Source: Physcia stellaris
Taxonomy: Eukaryota; Ascomycota; Lecanoromycetes; Caliciales; Physciaceae
Length of the DNA stretch: 64,000 nucleotides
Assembly: GCA_018902385.1 (NCBI GenBank)
Contig: JABSSW010000064.1
Span: 62,001-126,000 of the forward strand
Direction: 5' to 3'
The notes under the pieces were generated by a model. It had not been told where the DNA came from, searched no databases, and was given only the letters and a program-made list of their open reading frames with translations. Made by a program: the position numbers and the translations under genes. Shown here one piece after another: positions 26,421-40,500 of the stretch. How positions within the stretch are numbered: position 1 is the first letter of the stretch; each line of letters starts with the position of its first letter.

Positions 26421-29400
26421 AAATCAATAAAATTCATTTTTTTAATAATTGTGTCGTTGCATTGAATATGTACAAATGATTAATAAACATGTTAAAATTA
26501 TCAATTAATTTTTTCATGCGATGTTTTTTCAATTCGTCGTCGTTTTTGTGTTAAAAAAATCACAAATCAAAATTTGTGAATTACAATGAACATCGTTTTG
26601 AATTTTATTTTCGTTTTTATCGTATCGATTTTTTCGATTGATTACGATTTGTTCGATTTTGATAAAAATAATGTTCAAAAACGATCATCACGTTTATTCG
26701 ACGTTATCGTCGTCGAAATTCATGATTTCAACATCAATCGAAATTTGATTTTCATTTTTTTTTTCATTCGAAAAATTCGCGAAACGCATAATTGAAAAAT
26801 TTTCATTGACGCGAAACGAATCGATCATAAAACGTAAAATTTGATTGATGTCGACGAATCGAAATTTCAAACGCAACAACAAATTTTCAATAAAACGATA
26901 TTGATTTGATTTTTTTTGTTGTGTGAAATGTTGTTAAATTTTCACAATCGTATTTTTCAAACGCAATTGCAAATTGAACATCAAATTGTCGCGTTTGTGT
27001 TTTATTGCAATTGTCAAAATCGTCAAATGTTGTTGAATTCGACGAACATATTTAAAAAAAATTAACGTGCAAAATTTGCGAATCGACACGCACGTAAAAC
27101 ATTTGTCGTCGTGAAACGATCGAAAACATTACGCAAATCAACGCAATCAATTGAAAACGTAAAATACATATTTTATGTTCGATATCGTCAAATTTGCGTT
27201 TGACGCATTTCATACAACATTTTACACGAAACGTGTTCACAACACGTTTAAAAAATTACAAAAATTAACACACGAAATCACGAAATCAAATCAAATTTAC
27301 AATTTTGATTTTGACGTCACGCGAAATCATTACGTGTTTCAATAACGACAATCAAAAAAAAAACAATAAATTTATTGTTGACAATTTTGATATTGTACAA
27401 ATTGTCAACGTTAACAAAACACAATTTAAACGCGAAAAACATTTTTATCAAATTGTTTCAAAATAATATTGAAAAAAAAAATGAAAAAATGATCGCAATG
27501 AATTTTTGTGTACGCGTCAAAACGTTAATCAAATGTTCAACACATTTATCAAAACAAACGACGAACGCGATGAATCGCAAATGAAACGAAAAAAAATTAT
27601 ATAACGAACGCGACAAAACGTTTGTTTAACGACGACAAATTAATGTCGATTCGAACAATTGAAAATTAATTTTTTTCATTTCACATTGAAAACGTAACAA
27701 TGAATGAAATCGTCGTCACGTTATCGATTTATGAATTACAATAAACATTTTATCATTTGAATTACAATGAACATTTGTCATTGATAATGAAAATAAATCA
27801 TGTAAAAATAAAAATGAATGAAAATCAAAACAAATTTATTTATATTTGAAATGACGCAAAAAAATCGTTATCAAAATACAAATCGAAAAACAAAAAAACA
27901 AAAAAACGATATTCAAACGTCGATTCGAACGACAATTTCAAAAATAAAAAAATTTTGATTTTTGCGTTTTATCATTAAATTATTTGAACGATAACAAATA
28001 AAAATCAAATTGAAATTTTATGTTTTATTTTGACACGAATAAATTATCACGCGTAAAATCAAATGACACGAATAAAACGTAAAAAAATCGTCATTAAAAC
28101 AAAAAAAAAACGAAACAAAAAAAAAAAAAAACAATGTTCAAAAATCGATTCGAACGATTATATTTAAAATCAAAAAATTTTGATTTTAACGTTTTATCGT
28201 TAAATTATTTGAATTATACAAAAATTGATTTAAATTGTTTATTTCAATGTCGAAAAACAATGCGTGACACGAAAATCAAAAATTACGTTCAAAAAAATTG
28301 AATTCGCGAAAAACAAACGTCGCAAAAACGTTTGTTTTCGTTTGTTCAACAAAAACAACAATGTATTGATAATTCGAACAAATATTGATTTGAACATATT
28401 CGTGTCGTGTATCATGAATGTCGTGATATATCGCAAATGACAATATCACGATTAACAAAAAAATTATCGCATGATCGCGAACATTAACATTGAAAATTAC
28501 AAAAAAATTTTAATTGAAAATCGCGCAAGCAAAAAATTAACGTCACGCAAAAAATTATTTTCACGAAATTTTTTTAAACGAAAAAATTGAAAAATCGAAT
28601 GAATTACACGCAAAAAAAACATCGACGATTCGATTTTGAAAATCAAAATTTAAAAAAAAAAAACAATTGTCATGTTATGTCAAAATCGTCAAACACGTTA
28701 ATTTGATCGAATTTAACGTTTTGATCGATAAAATATAACATTTCGAAAATTTTCATTTTTTTTCGTTTTCACGATTCAATTTTATCATTATTCACAAGTG
28801 TTATCACGATGATTTATCATCGTTTCGTAAACATTGCGTTTGTTTGTAATCATTTGATCACTCAGTCGTATATTTTCTTACAGCATATTTTTTTACAATT
28901 TTGAATCGTTTTATTTTTCGTGAATGATTGTTCGATCAAATAACATCATTTAAAATCGCGAAAATATTTGTTGTCAATGCGTTCGCGATTCGAAACAATA
29001 TCGTCATTTCGTTTCAACAATCATTATTCGATAACACGATCGTGAAATCATTTCAATTTGAAACAAATCAACGACATAGATTGACGTTTGTTAACGAAAA
29101 TTCATCAAATGATGAACGTGACGTCGTTGTTTTTCGTGTGTTATTTCGACGTATCATTGTCGTTTTAACGAAAATCGATAATTCGAAATTCGATAATTAA
29201 ATCGATTACGCACAATTGCGAACAATTCAAACGATATTTAAAAAAAAAAACGAAAAACAAACGTAAATATAAATTGTTCGTAACGAAAATCAAATTGTTG
29301 AATACAACGTCGTTTAAAAAAAACGAATTCAAATCGATCGTCGTTATCGAAAAAAAACGAAAACGTTTTCAAACGTTTTTTAATAACGATGACAATAATG

Positions 29401-29700
29401 ACAATAACGACAAAGAAAAAATTCGTAATAAATTTATTTCGAAACGTTCGCGTTTTCAACGAATTATCGAATTCAAATTCAAACATTTATCGATTTACAA
29501 CGTCAAAAATATTAAAAAATTTCAATCGTAAATTCGAAATGTAATGTGAATTTTCGACGCAAATTTCAATTATTTTTTAAACATTATATCAAAATCATTT
29601 AAACGCAACAATTTTTTGATGCGATTTCAATCGAATTATGAAAATCGTATCAAAAAATCAATCAATATCGAAAAAAATTGATAATAACATGATCGTATTT
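26420..29700. other. Unassigned AT-rich repeat sequence
   Basis: I recognise no protein family here on either strand. The context bias is the same as in the flanking retrotransposons. Two direct repeats of about 80 bp lie at 27,910-27,990 and 28,135-28,216. Frames at 28,928-29,200 and 29,274-29,531 are open but uninformative. It may be the remainder of an element split by the neighbouring insertions. Confidence 0.5.
27910..28216 (+). repeat. Pair of ~80-bp direct repeats, 225 bp apart
   Basis: Copies at 27,910-27,990 and 28,135-28,216 share TCGATTCGAACGA and, after an A-rich spacer, ATTTTGATTTT..CGTTTTATC and TTAAATTATTTGAA. Both are preceded by long A-runs. They may be subrepeats of an untranslated region or LTR. 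Confidence 0.65.
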
Positions 29701-32700
29701 TGTAAAATTCAAGAAATGTGACATTAGAAATGTATAACAGAAACGATTGTATAATTAAATTAATAATTGCAAAATTAATTATTTTTCAAATTTTTGTTTA
29801 TATAATCAATCAATTTGTTCAATCGTACACACATTTCGAAATCTATTCAAAAATATGAATTTGTTGAATTCAATCGATAATTTGATGTTAACGTGATCAA
29901 ACTGATCGTTTTCGTGATTTATCGAATTTCGATGATCGAATTGTTTGATATAATTTTATCGAAATTCGATTCGCAATGTTTTGTTGATTTGAATTTTGAA
30001 TATTTTACATACGTTTTTTTTAACATCGAAATTTTTTGAAATGATCAACATTTTTCGACATGTTTCGCAATAAAAATTCGTTAAACTTGTGTAAAATATT
30101 TTTTTTTTGAAATTTGAAAAATCGTTGTAATCGCAATTTTCGCATTTAAAATTGTTAAATTGAAAAATCATTGTCATCGTGATTTTCGCATTTGAATATT
30201 TTTATTTCGATTTTTAATCAATTTGCGTTAAAAATCTGAAAATACATTTTTGAATAATTCAAAAAAACATAATTTGATGATTTCATTATTTTTGTTTTCA
30301 AAATCGAAAATTTGATTTCGTACAATTCACAATTTTCGATTTAATGATTGACAATTAATTGATTGACAATAAATTTTGAATTCGAATCATTTTTTTTTTG
30401 TTTTTTTTCGTATATCGAATTCATGAAAAAATTTTAACGCGAAAAACGTCGTTGTCGCGATCGCATTCGATATATCAAATTTCGAAAAATTTTTTGATTT
30501 TTTTTTCATTTCATATTTTATTCGTCGTTCAATCAAATCGAACAACAATTTTTGAAAATGTTTTTGACACGATTCAATTTTTCATACGTCGTAAATTTTA
30601 AACAATAAATAGCATTGAATTACGTGTGAAAATTAAATTTTTTTGTCAACGATTTCATCGTTAAAATTACATTTATTTGACGTCGAACGCGTCGACGATT
30701 GATAATTTTGTTGACGTCGTTTTTTTTCGAATTATTCATGTGAAATTTTCGAAACATATTTTTTAAATGTTTAATTATTGCAATTGATTTTCAAATACGT
30801 TTTTCGTAATTTTTTCATTGAATCAAATATCAAAATTCTGATTTATTGTATAGTTTATTCGAAATTTGATTTTTTTTATAAATTCTGTTATTCAAAATGA
30901 TTTCAATTCAGAATTTTTCGAAAATTGAATTTTTTGTCATTTTCAATATTCGATTGATACGTGAATTTTAACAAAAAAAAATTTTTTTTTTAAATTTGAT
31001 TTTTTCAGCAACGAAACGTAAAAAACGTCATGAATTCGTCAACGTTTGAATATTTCGAATTGATATGTTTGATTTTTATTGTTTTGAATATTTTGAATAA
31101 ATCGAAAAATTTTCATTCGAATTTTTTGTTGCGTTTGATACGAATGTTTTTGTTATTGACGTTGACGTAATTTTTTACGTCGAAATTTTTTATTTTTGTT
31201 TTTGCATTTTTGTATTTGATTTGTTGTTTTTGTATTTGTGTTAAATTGATTTTTAATATTTTTATCAATTCGATCAATTTTTCGACATGTTTTTTTGCAA
31301 ATTTTGATTTAATTTTGAAATTTGCAAATTTTTCAGATAACATTTTCGAAATACATTTTTGCATTGTTTCAAAAAACAACATTTGCGTGAACGTATGTTT
31401 ATTATTGTTGTAAACAAATTCAATCATCGACAATAATTTTATTCAATTATTTTGTTAAAAATTGACAAAAATTTTGAAATATTGTTTCATGATTCAATTT
31501 TGACGTTTCGTTTAATTATTTGTTTACGAATAATAAATCGTAAATAATTTAAATTGATTTTTAAAACATAACATAAAATATTCGTGATATTTCGAAATAA
31601 AAATCGATTTTTTGTTTGTTGTTATCGATGAAAAAAAAAAATTAAAAAATTTAATAATTTGATTTTTCGAATCAATATTTCGACGAAATTTTTGCGATTA
31701 TTGTTTTTTTGATCGAAATATAATTTCATTTTCATTAAACGATTTACGACAACGAGTATTGAATTATACGTTGTTTTTTCATGTTTTTCGTTTTCGAATA
31801 AATTTTCACGAAATTCAAATAATGTCAATTTGAATTTCGATATAAAAAACAATAATTTTTTCATATGATTTTGACGAAATATTTTTTTTTTTGCAAATTG
31901 CACATGTTTCGCAATATTTTTTTATTCGTGTTCGCATGTTTAAATCATGTTGAAAAAAATTTTTTTTTTTTCGTTCGATCAATAATATTTTCGTCGTATT
32001 AATTTCAAAATGCGTGTTATATCGAAATGATTTGCGAAAAAATTGATATAATTTGATTTTATAACGTTTTTTTTTCAAATTCGATAACACGTACAAACAA
32101 TTTTCATGTTATAATATTTCGTTTTCGTTTTTTCAAAACGAATGTGATTTTTCAAAAGTAATTAATTTTTGTTTCATTTGAATCGTACAAAATTTTTTTT
32201 AACAACGAACGAATCAATTCGACAAAAATTTCAAAATGATTTTATCGTCGTATGTTGCATTATGTTCATGAATATGTTTTCGCGCAATCATTTGATCGAT
32301 CGATTCGAAAATCGTTGCATTATTCAATATTAATGTTTTTGATTCGTTGATAATCACGTTTGACGTAATTTGAAACGAAAAAAATCATTCGAAAAATTGT
32401 TTTTTTCATTTTTTTAAAAATTCGAAACGCGAAATTTTCATTTTCGTTGAATTTAAACATCGTTGTTTTGATTTCGTTCGCATAAATCGAAAATTCGTTT
32501 GAATTCGTTTGTAAAAATTGTCGCAAACGCGTCAAAATTTAACGATTGTTTTCGATTTTATTTTCAAATCGTCGAAAAATCGATCAAATCGTTTTGACAA
32601 ATCGTTCGCAAAATTTTTATTGTCGAAACGATAATCGATGACAAAATTTAACGTGAAATTTTTGTGTTCATCGTATTTAAATGAAAAACGAAATAAAAAA

Positions 32701-32720
32701 AATTAAACATCGATATTTCG
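29700..32720 (-). mobile_element. Gypsy fragment, minus strand (integrase and chromodomain end)
   Basis: Integrase zinc-region remains lie at 31,815-32,096 on the minus strand (RIKKYCETCAICKKK), integrase core pieces at 31,622-31,903 and the conserved IEFVYNNNKH..TQMLFFE stretch with a following KNYVNVNNKNIRIKRNKKFE block at 31,113-31,433. The 3' untranslated part at 29,800-30,640 closely parallels 6,180-6,940, so this copy belongs to the same family as the element at 6,046-16,969. It is broken many times and the right-hand end is not defined. Confidence 0.65.
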
Positions 32721-35000
32721 ACAATTTTCGATTTATCTTGAAACAAAATTTGTTTTAGCGAAATTTCGATATTTGGAAAAAATCGCACTTGTTTTTTCGA
32801 ATAACAATAAAATAATAATCAAAAATTGAATTTATTTGAATTTTTTTAAATCGTAACAAATTTCGAAAAATCGATTTTGAAACGATAAATTTCGTTATTT
32901 TTTATTCGATTGAGCAATCAATCATGTAAAAATTTTCGTGAAGTCAATTAGTCCAGCATTTTGAAACGACAATTTTTCTTTGAAAAAAAGTCAAAACGAA
33001 AACGAAATTCAAAAAATTCATTGCACCAAAACGTGAAAATTTTCGAAAATTTGAAACGAAATGAAATCATTTTTTTTGCAACAACCAGCATTTTTCAGAA
33101 ACCCAAATTCGACAACAAAATTATTTTTTCCAACAACGATATTCCGCAATTCAAATAAACCAGAATTTTTCACGAAATCATTTCATGTTAGAGTTGATTA
33201 AGCAAAGTCGATTTATTAAAAAAAAATCATTTTTAAAAATTCAAAATTTTTGAATTCGAAACGTTTTGCGAATTGTCACATCATGTTTTTATCATAAATT
33301 TTAAATTTTTTTTTTTAAATTTTGAATTTTTTACGAAAAAAAAAAAAATCATTGAAACATGCGAAAAAATATTTGCATATTTTCAACGATAAAATTTTTA
33401 AATTTTTCAAATGTTTGAAATTTCGACGTTTTAAAATATTTTGACGAATGGATAAAATATTTGAAGAACACGCAGATGTATGCCCAAAAAATCCCTTTCG
33501 ATTAAAATATAACAATAATTGCGACGTAAAAACGAAAAAGAATTTGCAAACATTTTTAAAAATTAATTTTCACGTTTTTCGACGAAAGCGAAGCCGATCT
33601 TTCGCAAATTTTAATTGAAATTTTACGTTTCAAATAATGTCAAAAACAAAAACGATTTCAGAATTTTTTGAAATTTTGCAAATCGAAAATTTGTCGAAAA
33701 TTATTTTTTAAAACGTCTTTTTGCATTGACGAAAAACGTTCGATTTTTGTTTTTTTCGAAACAAACAAAATTTCAAATAAAAAATTCAGAAATTTCGAAA
33801 AAAATAAAATTTGCAAATATTTTTCAAATTTCAAAATTTTTTTTCGAATTTCGTTGAAAAAATGTTATAAAAAAAACAAAAATGCACCAATAAATTTTCA
33901 ATTGAAATTTTGTTTTGAAAAATTGAACACAAATAAATGTTATTTCGAAAAAAAAATTAAAATTTTTTCAACGTTTTTAAAACGAACCTGTTTCAAAAAA
34001 AATTTAAAATTTTGTTAATTAAATTTTCAAAACAAAAAACATAAATGTCGAAAAATTTTCAAAACGTAAAAAACAATAAAAATTTTGTTCGAAATTTGAA
34101 CGCCGAAAAAATAACAAAAAAAAAACCAAAATTGATTTTTTTCGTTCCATTTTGATCGAAATTTTTGTTTTTAATGAATCAAAAAAAACGATAATTTCGA
34201 AAATCTGTTTTCTGAAATTTCGTCGTTTGAAAACGTCGATAAAAATTCAAATTTTTTTTCAAAATTTGAGTCGATTGTTTTCGAAATATTTTTTTTTTCG
34301 ATTCAATTGTTTTCAAACATTTTTATTTTGAAAAATGCCAAATGTTTTCGAAAATTAATTTGAAAAAAATTTTGATACAAAAATTTCGATTTTTTCGCCT
34401 AAAATTTCAAAATTTCAAATTTTTTTCAATCGAAATTTAAAAAAATTTTCGTCATTTTTGAATTTTCGACACCGTTCAAATTAAAAACGAAAAAAATTTT
34501 TAATCATGACGATAAAAACATGTGATTTTTCAAAATCAATGCAATTTTCGTTATTTTTTTTTGATTAAAAAAAATTTTAAAACAAACGATTTCGACAAAT
34601 TAAACATTGTTTTTTCGTAAAAAATGTAAAAAAATAATTCATGCGCCCGGGCGCAATCAATGGCTTGAGAATTTTTAAAAATGTTTTGACGGAGAAAATT
34701 TGTTTTTTTTTTATAATTTTTCAATTATTTTAAATCGATTTTTGATTTCGAATGTTTTTTTCGACGAAAAGGATTGTGATTTCGAAATTTTTCGTTTTTG
34801 AATTTTGTGAAAAAATTTGAAAGTCAGAAAATTTTGAATTTCGTTTGAAAAATTTTTTTGATTAAAATTTTTTCGATAAAAATTTAATTGATTTTTTTTT
34901 CGATTATCATGAAAGAAATAGCGCGTTTCAGCCTTCAAATCGTTCGCAATTGCCGTTTTTTTTGTTCAATAAAACGATAATTATTCATCACATTATTATG
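32720..35000. other. Less mutated AT-rich patch of unknown origin
   Basis: CC, GG, CT and AG dinucleotides reappear here (for example around 32,940-33,200, 33,420-33,600 and 34,640-34,700), unlike in the flanking retrotransposons. A 116-codon frame at 33,668-34,018 on the plus strand is Lys/Phe/Cys-rich, and I recognise no family. A GC-only palindrome lies at 34,642-34,655. Candidates are a late insertion, a diverged repeat that escaped some mutation, or host sequence swallowed by the block. Confidence 0.4.
34642..34655. other. 14-bp GC-rich perfect palindrome
   Basis: TGCGCCCGGGCGCA is its own reverse complement and contains CCC and GGG, triplets otherwise almost missing from the block. It sits in a 2-kb stretch of nearly pure A/T runs and is followed by a short normal-composition stretch to about 34,692. 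Its function is unknown. Confidence 0.9.
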
Positions 35001-37288
35001 AATTTTTCAATACGTTTTATCGTAATATTTGTCGAAATGATAATTTTGTCATAATCATAAAACGATTGAAATTTCGATAATTCGTCAAAACGAAAATTTG
35101 AAAATTTTTTTTCGTTTTTTTCAAATAATGACGTCAATGTTTAAATGCGAAAATTATAATCAAAAATTTTTTTCGTGAATTTTTTAATTGCATTTGCGAA
35201 TATCATTTTTTTTGAAAAATAATTTTATCGAATGAAAACGAATCAATTTTTGAAAAATTGACAAAATATTTTCTTTATTGTTTTATTCGAAACGTCAATT
35301 TTCACACGAATAAATTTAATCGAATCGAAATATTACAAAACAAAAATTTTCATAAACGTTTTGCGTAATCGTTTGAATGATTCGAAAATTTCGAAAATCA
35401 AAAATTCGTTCGATAATCGTTTTTTATTGAAATTTTTTATTTCGATTTCGTTTTTTTTTTGAAAATTTTGTTGATTTTTTTAACATGAAAATTAAAAATA
35501 ATGTCAATTTATTCAAAAAATTTTTGAAAATTTTATAAAAATTACACAATTGAAAAATTCGAAAATTTCGAACACGTTTCAAAATACAAATCACGTTTTG
35601 TAAAATTTCGATTTTGTTTTTGTCAATTTGCATTTTTTTCGATAAAAACGATAAAATTCAAAAATTCGATATTATTTTTGAAAAAAATCATTTTTTCGCA
35701 ATGTTAAAAAAGAATTTGTGTTTTTTTAAACGATTTAATATTGATTTGACGTTTTCGACGTGTGAAAATATGTTTCGTTTTTGAAATAAAAAATTATATC
35801 AATCAAATTTAAATTATTGACGAAAAATTTAATCGTTCGATTCAAAATTTTGTTGACGAAATTTTCAAAATTGCAAACGACATTAATGAAATCGAAAAAC
35901 ATGACGATATATTCAAAATGTTCGTATCGTGTTTTGAACGTTGTTTTTCATTTATTTTTTTTTAATACGAAATCGATTGTAAATCGTTGAATGTCAAATT
36001 TGTATATTTGCGAATTTTGTTTAAACGATTCAAATTTTCATCGATTAATGATAAAAAATATCTATTTTTGAAAATCGTTAAAAAATTAAAATTTTTAATT
36101 TAAACAATCGTAAAATTTCGTTTTTTTTAAAAAAACGAACAAAATTGAAACGTTCGAAAATGTCGAAAATGAAAAATTTGATAAATTCGTTTTTCAAATG
36201 TTTATTAATATGTTCGCAAAATTTTTGTTTCGTTTTGAACAAAACGTAAAAAAATTCATACGATAATTTTTTGTTTGATTTTAAAATTCGTGATTATCGA
36301 AATTGATCAAATAATTCGTATTCAATTTTTTTTCATTTGTCATGTCAACGAATTTTTCAAAATTTCGAAAAAAAATAAAAATTTTTGATATTTTTTTCAT
36401 TTTCGAAAAACAAAATCGATTTGTGATCGTCGTTCGAATATACGTCATTCAAATATTTTATTTTTTCAAAAATTATTTGTACGAACATGACGAAAAATCT
36501 TTTTTTTTTTTATTTGAAAATTGCATTGATTAATTTTTTTGATTCGATTTTTCGATACGATTTAAAATGAAAAATAATTTTACAATCATTTTGATTACGA
36601 TTCGATTTTGTCGATGTTTCAATTTATATGATTTTCGATTTCAAATAATTGTATTCAGAATAAGTTTAAAATCATGTTTTTCTAAATTTGTTTTTAAAAA
36701 GTTTTTATCGTTAAAAAAACGATTCACATCGTTTTCATTTTGTATTTCGAATTGCAAAAATAAATTTCATAATTTTGAATAGAATGATTTTTTATGATCA
36801 TTGTTTCGCAATTCGATACGTTAAAATGATTTTAATTGAATCGTTTAACAAATTTATGATTTATTAAATTGATTTTTGTTTTTGAATTATTAAATAACGA
36901 TTTCGAATTTCAATTTTTTTTCGTCAAATGTTTTATTCATTTTGATTTTGATTCTTTTATTTGAATGCGAAATTTTTTATAAACGACGTTTTGCGTTTTT
37001 GATTTCGATAAAAAACGAAATTGAATTCGTTCGAATTGAAAAATTCATTCGATCATTTGTTATTGAATTTTTTGAATCAATTTGATTGAAAATTATCAAA
37101 TCGATTATTTTTTGATTTTGATTAATGAAAAATTTTTTCGTTTTGAACGAATATTCGATTTGATATTTTTACATTTTTGATATTGCATTCAAATTTATCG
37201 CAATTTAATCATTTGAAATCGTTGTTCACGATATTTTTATATTCGATTTTGATTCAACGTCATAACTTTTTGAATTCAATGATTGATT
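35000..37288 (-). mobile_element. Gypsy-like RT fragment, minus strand
   Basis: Sequence at 35,880-36,080 parallels the reverse-transcriptase region of the minus-strand piece at 22,190-22,360 (same order of CGTATCGTGTT..GAA and the CATCGATTAA-like stretch), so this is RT of the same or a close family. The rest (36,080-37,288) is open AT-rich sequence without clear motifs. It is broken many times and is cut on the right by the LTR at 37,289. Confidence 0.45.
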
Positions 37289-37506
37289 TGTGAAATATTA
37301 TGCAAAAATGATATGATATTATTACATAATTACACGAAAATATCGAAATGAAAAGCAAATACATGAAATTTGCAAAAACATATGTAAAAATTTGATTTTT
37401 GAATGCGTCAAAACGAATTTCGATTTTAACATTCGATGTGATAAAATAACGATGTTAATTCGATGTTAATTTTGTCAAATGTTGAATTCGATGTACGTTT
37501 GTCACA
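37289..37506 (-). repeat. 3' LTR of the minus-strand Gypsy element
   Basis: 218 bp, beginning TGTGAAAT and ending GTCACA on the plus strand. It matches 44,643-44,858 in the same orientation almost base for base, and 15,194-15,411 and 50,441-50,666 in inverse orientation. Confidence 0.8.
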
Positions 37507-40500
37507 TTATTTTTCGTTTTTTTCAATTTCGTTTCGAAACGATCAATTGAATTTTTTTTTTAACGACGAACGTTTTGCGCGATCTAAATTTATTGTTGAA
37601 TGACGTTGAATTGAATAATGAATAAAATGAAAAAAATAAATTCGAAATGTTGTGAAATCGATTTCGTTCGCGAAATCGATTCGTCAAAAATCGTGAAAAC
37701 ATCAAATCGATTTACGATGAAATAAACAATTTGATCATGTTAATAAAATCATCGTAACAATGTTTAACGTATTGATATTTTCGCGTATGCGAAAATTTGT
37801 GTGTACATTGCATGCGACAAAACGTGAATGTAATGAATGTTTTGAAAAATAATCAATTCATACGTTTCGTCAAAAATAATTTCGACGAACATTAATAAAC
37901 AAAAAATTGTAAATTCGATTTAACGCGTCAACAATTTTGAAAATTTTGCAACATCAAATTGATATCACGAAACGAACAATTTGAACAAATCGATAAAATT
38001 TTTATCATCACGATTAACACGTCGATATTATCGCATATACGACGTTTGATTCGTACATTGCATTTAACGAAATATGCATGTATTAAATTTTTGAAAAACA
38101 AATATTTTGAACGAATTTTACAAATAATTTCGCGTGTCATTAATAAACAATTGAAAATTTTGTTGACGAATTCGTAAATGTTCGAATTTTTTTTTGACAA
38201 TTTGTTTTTATTTAATTTATTGCATAACATTTTACATTATTATTCATTGTTCAATAAAATTTGACGACAATTTTGAAAATATTTTTGACACGATTCAATT
38301 TTTTATGCGACGTAAATTCTGATTGTAAACAACGCGAAATGATAACGAAACGAATGACAAAAAAAAAAATTATTGAAATCAATTTGAGAATGAGTTGTAA
38401 CGAATTCGATAATAATTTTTTGATCGATTTTAAACAATAAAGTTCATAATTTAGTCATTTCGCAAAACAAATTTCGTTGTTTTTGAATTAATTTCGTGAA
38501 AAACATTCACGATGTTTTGAACATTTTGAAATTCGTCATCGTCGACATAATATCAAATTCGATTATGAAAATTTCAATTCGATCATTTGCAACGATATTG
38601 AAAACGATGATAATGATATCGAAATTGTAATATATTATCGAATTTTCATTCAAACATTTCGTTTGCGATAATTGATTTTGAAAAATCGTTATGTTATTCT
38701 TTCAACGAATTTTTAGAATTTTTTTTTAATAATCAAAAATGAAAAATTGAATGAATATGCATATCGTCGAACAATTTCAATTCATAAACGAGATTTTTTT
38801 TTGATCATTTTGTATGAATTCAATTTTTTGTCGTTCAATTTGTTTGACGAACGAATCGTTTTTATATAACGACGATTCAATCAAACGTAATTTTTTATTT
38901 CAAAATTTATTGAAAAACGAAATTTGTTGATTCGAACAATTATTTTTTGTTTTGCATCGACAACATTGATTTTGACGTATTCGATGATACGATTCATTTT
39001 TTCGACAATGAATTCGTTTTGTTTAATCAACAAACGTTTTTTAATGATTTCGTAATCATTTAAATTTGATTCAAAAATCATTCGAAAATGATAATTTTTA
39101 TTAATGAAAAATAAAATGAATTCGATGATTGTTGAAACATCGTTGTTGTCAACGAATTTCATGATATTTATTCAATCAATTCAATCGTTTTGACGATAAT
39201 TGCAATACAAACGCAATCGAATTTCGATATTTTGATTCGTTCGTTCGATTTGATCATCGATTTCAAATTGAAAACAATGAACAATTTACATTTGATTTTT
39301 AATCGTTTACAAAAATTTTTCAAACGCGATTTACGAATTGATCATTTCGATTTGAAATAATGAAAAAAAAATAATTCATGAATACGAAATACATAATGAA
39401 ACAATATTTTGACACAAATTTGAATTGTTAAATCATCGTCATCAATCACGCAAAAAACGTAATGACGTTTTTTGATTAAACGATCGATAATAATACAAAT
39501 GACATTATTGTTTTTGAAATCAAATAATTCAATTATGAAATTCATCGATATATCAATTTATCGTTGATTAAAAATCGACAATAAAATTAACAATTCGTGA
39601 CGATTATCATGTGAAAATTTCGATCGTTGACATTTGTGACAATTACGAATATAACGTTTGATGAATAATTTCATATTAAATCAATAATAATAACGTTTAA
39701 TGAATTTTTCAATACGATTCATGTTCGAATGTGCACAAAAAAATTGATCGTGAACGTCACGAATTATTTCAATCATAAAATTTAATTGATTTGATATTCA
39801 TAAATTTTCGTTTTTAAAAAAATTTCGTTTCGATCGAAACAATTTTGCAAATTTATTTTTTCGTTGATGATTTGTTCATCGATCAAAATTTGACGATAAT
39901 TAATACAATTTTCGTTTTTTCGATTGATTTGCATGACGCGTTCGTACAAATCGTTTTGAACGTCAATCGAACATAATTGTAATCGAAAAAATGACAACAA
40001 AATTTGTTTTTTATAAAATTCACGTTCGTCGTTTTCGACGAAACGAAATTCAAACATTTTAATCAAAACATTCGTTTTGACGTTTTTGATTTCGAATTGA
40101 TATTGAATTTTGATATTGTAATTCGTCAAAATTTCGATTCAACGTATTTGACGAAAAATGAATTTTTTGTTTGTTATAAAAATTTTCAAATTTTTGTGAT
40201 CGATGTAAATTTCGATTGATTCGTCAATATTTTCGAATTCGAATTTTCAATGTTTCAAACATCGAATAATGATCAAAATTTTTTGTCATATATTTCGTAA
40301 TTGCATTCGACAAAAATCATTTTTTGTTGAAAAAAATTATCGAATGAAAAATTTCGTCGTCGTCGTATTGAAATAAAATTTCATTTAAACATCAATTTGA
40401 AAAATCGATTTTCAAAATAATTTTACGATTGCGATCGTAATGTCGAAAAATTGAAATTTCGATTATTTGTTTTTTCAAAATTTCGAATGTTTCGTTAACG

